Of a DNA stretch of 64,000 nucleotides, positions 55,487 through 64,000 are shown in pieces. Source of the stretch: Diphasiastrum complanatum (Eukaryota > Streptophyta > Lycopodiopsida > Lycopodiales > Lycopodiaceae). A program made the translations under genes and the position numbers. The notes beneath the pieces were generated by a model, which saw only the letters and a program-made list of their open reading frames with translations, was not told the origin of the DNA and made no database searches. The first letter of the stretch is position 1, and every line of letters starts with the position of its first letter. The stretch covers positions 29,129,475 through 29,193,474 of the forward strand of contig CM055101.1 in NCBI GenBank assembly GCA_029204225.1, in the 5' to 3' direction.

Positions 55487-56240
55487 ATCCCTAATGACTT
55501 GTACTAATGATGTACTTGTTTGCCCTCCCTAAGCTCTTTTCTAAAAGTTGCCTCACTAGAAACTCACTTGATGTTCACAAAGACACAAGTGGCAAGATCC
55601 CCTTGATCTTGATTCACAAGAAATTTTAGAAAGGATTCTACAAAACAATACTCAAGAAAATTGAAATTGAATTGATCCCAGAAATTCAAAAAGGTTTTAC
55701 TTTGTCTTGATTACCTCAAATTTGCCTTCTAGCCCTAACTTTGGACTTCTAGTCCCTGGTTTTACACTCCATTACAAAGATGAAATGAATATTAGATGAG
55801 ATTCTATCAAAGTCTTATCAAATCCAATTGATTTTCACCATTTTTGGACAAAAACATCGATAAATTTCACTCACACTTCTTGATTGTTTGACAAGACCTG
55901 TAAATCACTTTAAGAGGGATTTTTTCAGCCTAGATTAATTAGATCTCATGACACTAAGTCAAATCTAATCAATGGCACTTGATCTTGGTAGCTTTTCCTA
56001 GAAACCGCATCAAGCTGAAATAGCATCCATTTTTATGGATCAAAGGTACATTGAGCATTATATGCAGATCCGAAGGTGCCCACATGTGAGGACAGTATGG
56101 ATCTTGACCCTCACCAAGTTTGGGACCAAATCCCCTCATGAAAGTATAGTTTCAAACTCGCCATGTCAGGTCTAGTATTTTGCACCAAAACAACCTAAGA
56201 ATGGATTTGTATTTGATCAATCAATAGCCTCTTGTACTTG
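55487..56240 (-). other. Copia-D leader
   Basis: About 750 bp of non-coding sequence between the primer site and the gag start, comparable to the 600- to 1160-bp leaders of the other Copia elements here. No separate gene is seen. Confidence 0.65.
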
Positions 56241-56477
56241 GCTCTGATACCACTTGAAATTATAGTGCTTTAGGATCGTAAATGGATCCACACAAGACCC
56301 ACAAGAGTGATTGGGTGTTTGCTAATCAATAGATTGCAAAAACTAGACACACAAATTGATCTAGAATAGTAATTTGACACTTAACAATCAAGAACAATCA
56401 TAAAGTGTTGATCAAATGATGAAACCCGACTTCACACATGTGAACCACAGGCTGTAGTACGGTGTGCAAATAGAGAA
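56241..56477 (-). mobile_element. Copia-D primer site and partial 5' LTR
   Basis: TGGTATCAGAGC lies on the minus strand at 56252-56241. The LTR 3' end (TTTCA) is at 56255, two bases before it. The LTR continues to about 56475, where Copia-E sequence starts, so only ~220 bp remain. A CACACATGTGAA box is at 56432-56443. Confidence 0.65.
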
Positions 56478-58276
56478 TTAAGTACAAATTACTTTGATTG
56501 CATTTGGATCATAAAAACTCAACGTACAATGTGGAGTAGCACGAGATTGCCAATGAGCCACAATAACATATCTCACGGATTCCAACATTAAAGAAAATTT
56601 GGCTTTGGAAAGGGCCACATAGGATGACAATTTTTTGGCAATGTAAAATACTAAAATAAAATCTTTTTCTGCCCACACTCCTACCCACACAGTCTTCGAT
56701 GGTTAGCTATTATGTGCATAATATAGTCTGCGGCTGTAAAAAATCATAACTTTTGAACAGAAGATGACATGATTCAATGAAGATGACATCGTGGCTAGCA
56801 AATATCTTCGACTTGATGGGATCGAACAACTTATAAGCTTGATCTGAAGTAGTGTAGTTGATGAAAATACATTTGATACTTTGGAAGGCGAGCTTCTTCC
56901 TGAGATCATGAGGAATATGTGCATAAGCAGTACATCCAAAAGTTCGTAAGTTTGATAAAGGAGGTTTGGTACCTGTCCAAACTTCAAATGGTATTTTGTT
57001 TGAGGGATGTTTAGTAGGACATCTATTCTGAATATAGGTTGCTGCTGAAACAGCTTCAGTTCAGAAGGACTTCGGAAGTGTCGCATGTGATAACATGCAT
57101 TTTGCCAATTCGATTAAGGTTGTGTTCTTTCTCTCAGCAAGACCATTTGACTGAGGCAAATATGAGGTAATGTATTGTTGCTCAATGCCGTTGTTGAGAC
57201 ATTACTCCTTAAATCTGGTGGAGATGTATTCTCCCCTGTTGTCAGGCCTCAGTGTTGGACCTCAGTGCTCTGATTAGTTTAGCAGTTTGTTTTTCTACAT
57301 GCTCTTTGAATAGTCTGAACTTGATGAAAACTTCTGATTTCTGCAGCTGTTCTTCTGGAGAATTTGTCGATAAAGGTAATGAAATACTTTGCATCTAGCA
57401 ATGATGGAGTTTGCATAGGTCCACATATATCTGAATGAACAACATCTAACAGATCTTTTGTTGCATACCTATGACTCAATCTAAATGGAATCCTAGTCTA
57501 TTTTCCAAGGATGCAGCTATGGCAGACAAGGAGATCAACTTTGCTAGAAGGATAGTCGAGATCAAGTGCTAGGGATTGTCTAAACATATACGAAACAGAT
57601 GCATAATTCAAGTGTCCTAAGTGATGATGTCATAGTAATGTTTTATTGACAAGAATAGAGGTCTTCAAGGCTTGACTAGAATCAGAATAACAATGTGCCA
57701 ATCTATATAAGTATCCATGTCTCTTGCCGAGTGCAAGGATCTTATTATTCCTATCGATAATTATGCATTGATCAGACTCAAACTCTACCTTATGACCTAA
57801 ATCTGTAATTCTACTTACTGATAATAGATTTGTAGAGAGTACAGGAACATACAAGACTTTTGACATTAGTTTAAATTGATCATGCTAGAATCTTAATCTT
57901 GGAGTACCTTCACCTTCGATAGTGTGAGTGCTATCATCACGAATATGAACATATTTCTTTGCGCTGTAAGGCGTATAGGAATGGAAAATCTCACAATGAT
58001 TCGTCATATGTTGAGTAGCTCCAGAATCCAGAAACCACGAATCATCCGAATTCGCGTATTTGTCTTTGACCATAAAAGCGCCTTCGTCCATTTCGACTTC
58101 AAGAGATACTTTAACTGTATTTGCTTGTTGATCAGATTGCTTGGCTGCATTTTTCACTTTGAGAATTTGGCAATCCTGGATCTCATGGTTATTGTGTTTG
58201 CAATACATGTAAAACATCTTCTTTGACGAATGTGAATTCGATGATTGTTCTTGACTTTGAATCTGTTTCTGATTCG
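56478..58276 (-). pseudogene. Copia-E: fragment of another Copia lineage
   Basis: From the right, the minus strand encodes a gag zinc-knuckle remnant whose first Cys is replaced (YMYCKHNNHEIQDC), protease SWFLDSGATQHMTNHCEIF, VLYVPVLSTNLLSVSRITDL and a pre-integrase segment. The integrase start follows with VVHSDICGPMQTPSLLDAKY and FITFIDKFSRR. Beyond 57280 the reading breaks into frameshifted pieces with integrase C-terminal character (VFSSTTLLQIKLISC region). 56690-56478 is open but not recognised. It is bounded by the Copia-F LTR on the right and Copia-D LTR on the left, and lacks reverse transcriptase. Confidence 0.75.
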
Positions 58277-58928
58277 TGTGAGATATTTCAGCTAGTTTAG
58301 TCTAGTTTAGTCACATTTTGGTAAATTGTCAATAAGAGGCCAAAACTCATTTTAGACTTAGAGATAAACTTTGAGAAGTTATATCAGTTAAAAATACATT
58401 CAATAAACACTTTTGGAAAGTGTGGGAAAGTTGGTAGTCGAGTTTGAGAGAGATTCAAATCTGAACTTTGGGTACATTGAATCTAGACCCAAAACTAGTA
58501 GGGTTTACATTTTGGAGGGAAAGCAAGTGGGCAAATAGGGTTTGAAAACTCTATAAAAGGATGTAACTCGTGGAGAGACACATCTTCTCTCTTCTCTCTC
58601 TCATTTCATCATTATACATGGTTCTCTTTGGGTTCTACTACTCATTGGTGCACTATCTTGGTGTTATCTTGCAATCTTGTGTGTAGAATGATCATTTATT
58701 GCTATTTTCGATTCCACACGTGTGAATATAGTAGGGTACTATAATTGTACGGAAAATAAACATATTTTATGTTTTGGTTCATGTTTGATCAATATCTCTT
58801 ATAGTTTGCATCTCATTTTGTATGTAGATGCTGATTTTTCTACATTGGTAGGATTGTTGGTTTGCTCCTTATTGTAACCAAAGATTAGGGACATGGATTG
58901 GATCTTGAATGATCTGAAATCCTTTACA
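58277..58928 (+). repeat. Copia-F LTR, unit 1
   Basis: It has a strong TATA box CTATAAAAGG at 58551-58560 and the palindrome CCACACGTGTGAA at 58714-58726. It ends ...CCTTTACA directly before TGGTATCAGAGC. The start is inferred from similarity to the Copia-1 LTR start (TGTGAxAxxTxTCA...CTAG). Confidence 0.75.
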
Positions 58929-58940
58929 TGGTATCAGAGC
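58929..58940 (+). promoter_or_regulatory. Copia-F primer-binding site, unit 1
   Basis: TGGTATCAGAGC follows the LTR end without a gap, as in Copia-1. Confidence 0.92.
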
Positions 58941-59529
58941 TCTTTTGTTTCAGGTTATGAAAGGATCAGTCATCTTTATCAAGGATTTGGAGGAGTTACC
59001 AATGCTAGAGCATGCTAGATTGATCTCTACTAAAAAATCAGCATTTTTGCATGTGTAGAATTGATCTTTTGTAGGTCAAAACTCAATATAGGGTTAGATA
59101 CTTTATCAATTCCGATTTCACACTTGGTTTACTGGAATTAGATGACTTTTGGTGCATTAGGAAGGTCTCATTTGTGTCTACAAGAAGATATATCAAGCTT
59201 CTAGAAATTGCATGTAGAATTTGCGATATTCAATTTTTTGTGATTTTGTCAAAACTCTAATTTTGATTGGATCTCTAGTTTATGAGGTTTATGAACTTCA
59301 TTTGAGTGTGTTTCAATCTTAGGAAGTGGCAAGAATCATTACATTGAGGATAGATCATAGGTTGATCAATATTTCACTATTCCGTGTGTTGATTTTCTAG
59401 TTGGAAGTGCTAGAAGAGATTTGAGAGGTTCCATATCTTTGTGATATCTTCTTGAGTTCATTTGTTGACATTCAAGATAGTGCTTTGTGCATTGGAACAG
59501 GTTGAAAGATAAGATCAGGTCACTTCAAC
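58941..59529 (+). other. Copia-F leader, unit 1
   Basis: Non-coding. It is the same length as, and highly similar to, 63363-63951 of the second unit. Confidence 0.75.
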
Positions 59530-60895
59530 ATGGCTAAAAGTGGAGGCTTTATGTTGGAGAGCAATGATAGGCTTACCTCAATCAACTATTCTACTTGGAA
59601 GGTGAGGATGGAGTCCTTATTGGAGACGAATGAGTTGATGGATATTTTTGTAGGTTTGGAGGAGAGACCAGCAACTCAACAAGATCAAGTGAGGTATGAC
59701 AAGAGAGCAAAGAAAGCTCTACACATGACCAACATGAGTGTTACCAATGAACTTCTCAAGGAAGTTGGTAAGTGCACATCACCTTTGGAGGCTTGGAAAG
59801 CTTTGAAGAAGCTTTCTGAATCCAAGACTGCTTACTCTTAGGAGGCAAATCTTTCAAAGTTTGCAAAAGAAGGAAGAGAGTACTCATGCTTTTGTTTTGA
59901 GGGTTAAAGCATTCAATGATGAGTTAGCATGTATTGATGAAAGCATTAAGGAGGTAGAACTTGTTCAAGTTATACTTAATGACTTGTTGGATGATCATGC
60001 TAATCTTGTTCAAAGTTTTGCTATTCAAAAGACTTTGCCAAGTATTGTGGATTTGCAAGAGATCTTGGTGAATGAGGATTATAGGCTTCAATCAAGAGGA
60101 GGTAGATCTACATTGACATCTCATTATGAAGAGGATGCTATGTTCATCAAAGGCAAGTTCAAGGGCAAAGGCAAAGGCAAGTGGTCTAAAGGGCAAGATC
60201 AAGGTGAGACTTCTTCTTTTGGCAAAAAGAAAGATAAGTCCAAGTGGAAATGCTTTTATTGTGGAATCAAAGGGTATCTTGCAAATGAATGTTTGAAGAA
60301 GAAAAGAGATGAAGGTAGCAAGCAAATCAACTTTACTACTAATGATGAGGATCTAGGTGGTGGTGATTCTCTTTTGATGTGTTCTTCAAGTCCAATATCA
60401 AGTGAAGGTGACAAAGATTCACAGTGGATTGATAGTGGAGCTAGTTCACACATGACTAGTCACAAGGAGTTCTTTACTTCTTTGGTCACTTATGATGGAG
60501 CCAAGAAAGCAATTCACATGGCCAATGGTGGTGAGTGTGTGATTCAAGGTATTGGTTCAATTCCTATTTGTCTCTCCACTAATAGGAAAGCAAGACTTGA
60601 TGGTGTTCTTTACATTCCTTAACTTTCAAAGAATTTGCTAAGTGTTGGTCAAATGATAGAGAAAGGATACATGGTAAAGTTTGGTGGTGATGCTTGCTTC
60701 ATTACAAAGGAAGAAATCTTGGTTGCTAGGGGCAATAAACAATGTAGACTTTTCAAGCTTGATGCTTTTGTTATGGCTAACAAAAAGGATGGAATGGAAA
60801 AGAAGATTGGTCTCAACTTTCCAAAGCTACCTTTTAGCATCAATAAGATTGGTGGATCTTATGCAAAGTCTAAAAGGCTTCCTTATGCTAGATCT
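59530..60895 (+). pseudogene. Copia-F gag-protease
   Basis: MAKSGGFMLESNDRLTSINY begins a gag parallel to Copia-1 (MASNGGIMLESSERLSSSNY). A small deletion near 59820-59860 changes frame within the SRVLTLRRQIF equivalent. It continues HAFVLRVKAFNDELACIDES, a Lys/Gly-rich tract, zinc knuckle CFYCGIKGYLANEC (the expected His is Tyr), protease QWIDSGASSHMTSHKEFF and a TAA at 60620-60622 where Copia-1 has a Ser codon (YIPSITKNLLSV). It then gives NLLSVGQMIEKGYMVKFGG and LPYARSRSRS, which matches the Copia-1 position just before the integrase core. Homology to Copia-1 ends there. Confidence 0.88.
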
Positions 60896-62528
60896 AGGTC
60901 AAGATCTAGTATGCTTATTGGAGATGTTCATCTTTGTGCTAACTTGGCTAGTCTCGAGGATAATGATGGTGTTTCAATGGTTCTTCATGGCAAGTGCAAG
61001 CATGCAAAGGTAAGGAAAGAGCTAACTTCATCGATGGAGGTGGTGAAGGTTCTTCCTTGGAAAAGATTGTTGTTAATGATTTCTTTGATCATATGGAAAA
61101 GGATGTTGCTAGGTGCATGCATGAAGGAGGTGGTTCTTCTACATTCTTTTGTTATGATTCCAAAAAAAGTCATTTTTCCAGCAAGTAGAGTCACATGTCT
61201 TCATAAAGAGAGTAGATCAAATGGTTCTATCAAGAGACTTGGTGAGGAAGATAGTCACAAGTCAAGAAGAAGAGAAGTATGTGAAGAATTCAAAGTAGGA
61301 TGTACTTTGAATGATGTCATTGTGAATGATAGTGAGGAAGAAGCATTATCATATGAGTCATTACCTAAAACATTGAGTAGAAGTTCTTGTTTGAAAAAAG
61401 AGAGTACTTCAATCATCCTTATGTTGAAGGTACTAATCATTTTTTTCATGGCTTCTAATATTTTTGAGGTTTCTACTTCTTATGATGCAATCATTAAGAG
61501 GGAGTCTTATGAAGGAAAGAGCAATGAAAGATTGGTTCTTGGGAAGATCCAAGGCATGGATGTCACATCTCTTCATCAACTCAAAGGATTCTATGATTGT
61601 GAATTGATCACTCATGATCGAGATGGCAAAAGGTTGGTTGGAGAAGACTACATGGAGCAAATCGAGAGGCAATTTCTTCTTCAAGGCAAGGGAAGATCAT
61701 ATGTTTGAGAGGGAGTATTTTCAAAGGTTCAGGTCTGAAGATATTCATATCTTTGATATCTTTGATGATCAAGAGAAAGGTAAGCAAGTGGAAGCGACAC
61801 ACTTTGCTTTACTCACATGTTTTGGAGAATTTTCTTCTGTAGATGACGCTATGCAAGTGAATATTGGTTCTCATGGTTTTCATACTAGAAAGGCAAGTAA
61901 TGGATCTGGAAAACAAAGTATGTTCAATGACTTTGATGGTCAAGAGGAAGATCGAGAGGTTGGTCTCAAAGGGCTTCAACAACACAAAAGAAAAGGTGAC
62001 AATTTGGAGCTAGTCAAGAGCATCAAAGGAGAGGTAATTGGCAAAGATGTTATGGATCTGTTTTTGCAGCTTATTGAAGACTCAAGTAAGGTAAAAGGAG
62101 CAGCATGGAAGTGTTGTTCAAGTTTACTTTACTTGTTCTATCTCATGTTTGAGCTATTTCATGTGGATGTGTGCAAATTGTCAAGATATGGACAAACTAG
62201 CTACATTGTCTTGCAATATCTTATTGTTGGAGTTGTACTAGCATTCTTGGCTGGCTTTGCTGATGGAAATGAAGCTAATGGAGGCTCATTATGTCACTCA
62301 TTCATGGCCAAGTCATCAAGGTTTGATGATATCTTGTGGCAAGATGGAGATGGAGGCTCATTCATGGAGTTTTATGGTGGAGACATATCAAGAAAGGACA
62401 AAGTTGGAGGAGACAAGCAAGCAAATGGTCATCACTCACATTTATTGTTTGGTTGCAGTAATTTTTTAGAGAGTTCAAAGTTTGAAACATGGGGGAATCA
62501 TTTCATTCACATTCTATTTGCTTCTTCT
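60896..62528 (+). other. Unrecognised internal region of Copia-F with long open frames
   Basis: Where the integrase core should start, the sequence becomes unrelated to pol. Protein-like stretches occur in alternating frames: ANFIDGGGEGSSLEKIVVND (60994-61188), EEFKVGCTLNDVIVNDSEEE and YEGKSNERLVLGKIQGMDVT (frame ending 61708), and a frame to 62582 with SEDIHIFDIFDDQEKGKQVE, QEEDREVGLKGLQQHKRKGD, and two hydrophobic segments (SSLLYLFYLMFELF and YIVLQYLIVGVVLAFLAGF). The last frame is open for 322 codons; its final ~18 codons are read from Copia-E DNA. I recognise no domain. It could be captured gene sequence, an accessory region of a non-autonomous family, or a purine-rich non-coding spacer that happens to be open. 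Confidence 0.4.
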
Positions 62529-62696
62529 GAACATATTTTTTTGCGCTGTAATCAGGTTGCTTGGCTGCATTTTTCACTTTGACAATTTGGCAATCTTGGA
62601 TCTCATGGTTATTGTGTTTGCAATACATGTAAAACATCTTCTTTGACGAATGTGAATTCGATGATTGTTCTTGACTTTGAGTCTATTTCTGATTCA

Positions 62697-63350
62697 TGTG
62701 AGAGATTTCAACTAGTTTAGTCTAGTTTAGTCACATTTTGGTAAATTGTCAATAAGAGGCCAAAACTCATTTTAGATTCAGAGATAAACTTTTTGAAGTT
62801 ATATTAGTTAAAAATACATTTAATAAACACTTTTGAAAAGTGTGGGGAAGTTGGTAGTCGAGTTTGAGAGAGATTCAAATTTGAACTTTTGGTACATTGA
62901 ATCTAGACCCAAAAATAGTAGGATTTACATTTTGGAGGGAAAGCCAAGTGGCAAATAGGGTTAAGAAACTCTATAAAAGGATGTAACTCGTGGAGAGACA
63001 CATCTTCTCTCTTCTTTCTCTCATTTCATCCTTATACATGGTTCTCTTTGGGTTCTACTACTCATTGGTGCACTATCTTGGTGTTATCTTGCAATCTTGT
63101 GTGTAGAATGATCATTTATTGCTATTTTTCGGTTCCACACATGTGAAATACAGTAGGGTACTGTAATTGTACAGAAAACAAACATATTTTATATTTTGGT
63201 TCATGTTTGATCAATATCTCTTATAGTTTACATCTCATTTTGCATGTAGATGCTGATTTTTCTACATTGCCAAGATTGTTGGTTTGCTCCTTATTGTAAC
63301 CATAGACTAGGGACATGGATTGGATCTTGAATGATCTGAAATCCTTCACA
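62697..63350 (+). repeat. Copia-F LTR, unit 2
   Basis: 654 bp, aligning with unit 1 throughout. TATA box CTATAAAAGG is at 62971-62980, and the palindrome appears as CCACACATGTGAA at 63135-63147. It ends CCTTCACA. Confidence 0.8.
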
Positions 63351-63362
63351 TGGTATCAGAGC
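63351..63362 (+). promoter_or_regulatory. Copia-F primer-binding site, unit 2
   Basis: TGGTATCAGAGC abuts the LTR end. Confidence 0.92.
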
Positions 63363-63951
63363 TCTTGCGTTTCAGGTTATGAAAGGATCAGTCATCTTTA
63401 GCAAGGATTTGGAGGAGTTACCAATGCTAGAGCATGCTAAATTGATCTCTACTAAAAAATCAGCATTTTTGCATGTGTAGAATTGATCTTTTGTAGGTCA
63501 AAACTCAATATAGGGTTAGATACTTGATCAAATCTGATTTCACACTTGGCTTACTAGAATTAGATGAATTTTGGTGCATTAGGAAGGTCTCATTTGAGTC
63601 TACAAGAAGATATATCAAGCTTCTAGAAATTGCATGTAGAATTTGAGATGTTCAATTTTTTGTGATTTTGTCAAAACCCTAATTTTGATTGGATCTCTAG
63701 TTTCTGAGGTTTATGAACTTCATTTGAGTGTGTTTCAATCTTAGGAAGTGGCAAGAATCATTACATTGAGGATAGATCATAGGTTGATCAATATTTCACT
63801 ATTCCGTGTGTTGATTTTCTAGTTGGAAGTGCTAGAAGAGATTTGAGAGGTTCCATATCTTTGTGATATCTTCTTGAGTTCATTTGTTGACATTCAAGAT
63901 AGTGCTTTGTGCATTGGAATAGGTTGAAAGATAAGATCAGGTCACTTCAAC

Positions 63952-64000
63952 ATGGCTACAAGTGGAGGCTTTATGTTGGAGAGCAATGATAGGCTTACCT
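63952..64000 (+). pseudogene. Copia-F gag start, unit 2, cut by window end
   Basis: The ATG at 63952 begins MATSGGFMLESNDRLT, one residue different from unit 1 in the first 16. Only 49 bases are in the window, so whether this copy is intact cannot be judged. Confidence 0.8.

Larger units (their letters stand above)
58277..62528 (+). mobile_element. Copia-F: gag-protease Copia element lacking pol
   Basis: A 652-bp LTR (58277-58928, TGTGAGATA...TTTACA), initiator tRNA-Met primer site, 601-bp leader and a gag-protease region close to Copia-1 are followed by about 1.6 kb that do not match integrase, reverse transcriptase or RNase H. There is no matching 3' LTR at its end: at 62528 the sequence jumps to Copia-E. 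The LTR downstream (62697) belongs to a second tandem unit. It may be a non-autonomous derivative mobilised by Copia-1-like enzymes, or a rearranged relic. Confidence 0.75.
62529..64000 (+). repeat. Second tandem unit: Copia-E piece, Copia-F LTR, leader, gag start
   Basis: 62554-64000 repeats 58130-59578 at an offset of about 4.42 kb. The unit starts with 62529-62696, a copy of Copia-E (57945-58276) from which 57968-58129 is deleted. It continues with the LTR (62697-63350), primer site, leader and the first 49 bases of gag, and runs off the window. Since the antisense Copia-E flank is included, this is a tandem segmental duplication and not the 3' LTR of unit 1. Confidence 0.88.

Overview
This window looks like the repeat-rich nuclear genome of a large-genome vascular plant. 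It is AT-rich, has long AG/CT microsatellites and GT-AG introns, and carries Ty1/Copia elements primed by initiator tRNA-Met, a Gypsy element with a Tat/Athila-style primer site, a chromodomain Gypsy element and CACTA/Ptta-type DNA transposons. The species cannot be read from the sequence. I found no intact host gene and no rRNA, tRNA or CRISPR. Nearly every base belongs to a transposable element, a broken gene fragment or a duplicated segment.

Layout. 1-1.7 kb: a decayed Ptta/En-Spm ORF1 gene. 1.87-8.31 kb: one complete, young Copia element (Copia-1) with 655-bp LTRs, a 5-bp target duplication and a 1315-codon gag-pol frame. It interrupts a segment paralogous to 41.48-41.69 kb, so the uninterrupted site is visible in the same window. 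8.3-9.7 kb: a SET-domain-like gene remnant. 9.7-14.6 kb: a degenerate Copia (Copia-C). 14.6-17.2 kb: a minus-strand CACTA TNP2 transposase remnant and small SET-like pieces. 17.35-17.6 kb: a Copia LTR remnant. 17.6-19.5 kb: a second DNA-transposon transposase with clustered ATCCACGC repeats.

19.5-28.98 kb: a Gypsy element (Gypsy-1), plus strand. 29.1-36.5 kb: a second, inverted copy (Gypsy-2). Together they form an imperfect inverted repeat with arms of about 7 kb and a near-perfect 62-bp-arm hairpin at the centre. This family has two tandem retropepsin-like domains and a long unidentified third frame after integrase. 36.5-38.75 kb: a DNA transposon with ATCCACGC clusters at both ends and a Ptta-type ORF1 gene sharing an exact 36-codon exon with the gene at the window start.

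38.75-46.03 kb: a direct segmental duplication (A and B). Segment A lacks 1.4 kb that B retains. Between the copies lies a small secreted TPD1-like gene fragment. 46-51.2 kb: a decayed minus-strand Copia-B with its 3' LTR. 51.2-54.85 kb: an internally deleted chromovirus-like Gypsy-3. 54.85-58.28 kb: Copia-D and Copia-E fragments. 58.28-64 kb: a gag-protease-only Copia (Copia-F) whose pol is replaced by unrecognised sequence, sitting in a 4.42-kb tandem repeat that runs off the window.

Only Copia-1 looks capable of making its own proteins. Elsewhere the in-frame stops are mostly TAG where glutamine is plausible, as expected from long-term deamination of methylated CAG. The hairpin-forming Gypsy pair is the strongest candidate for an active regulatory role, as a possible small-RNA source, but that is inference.
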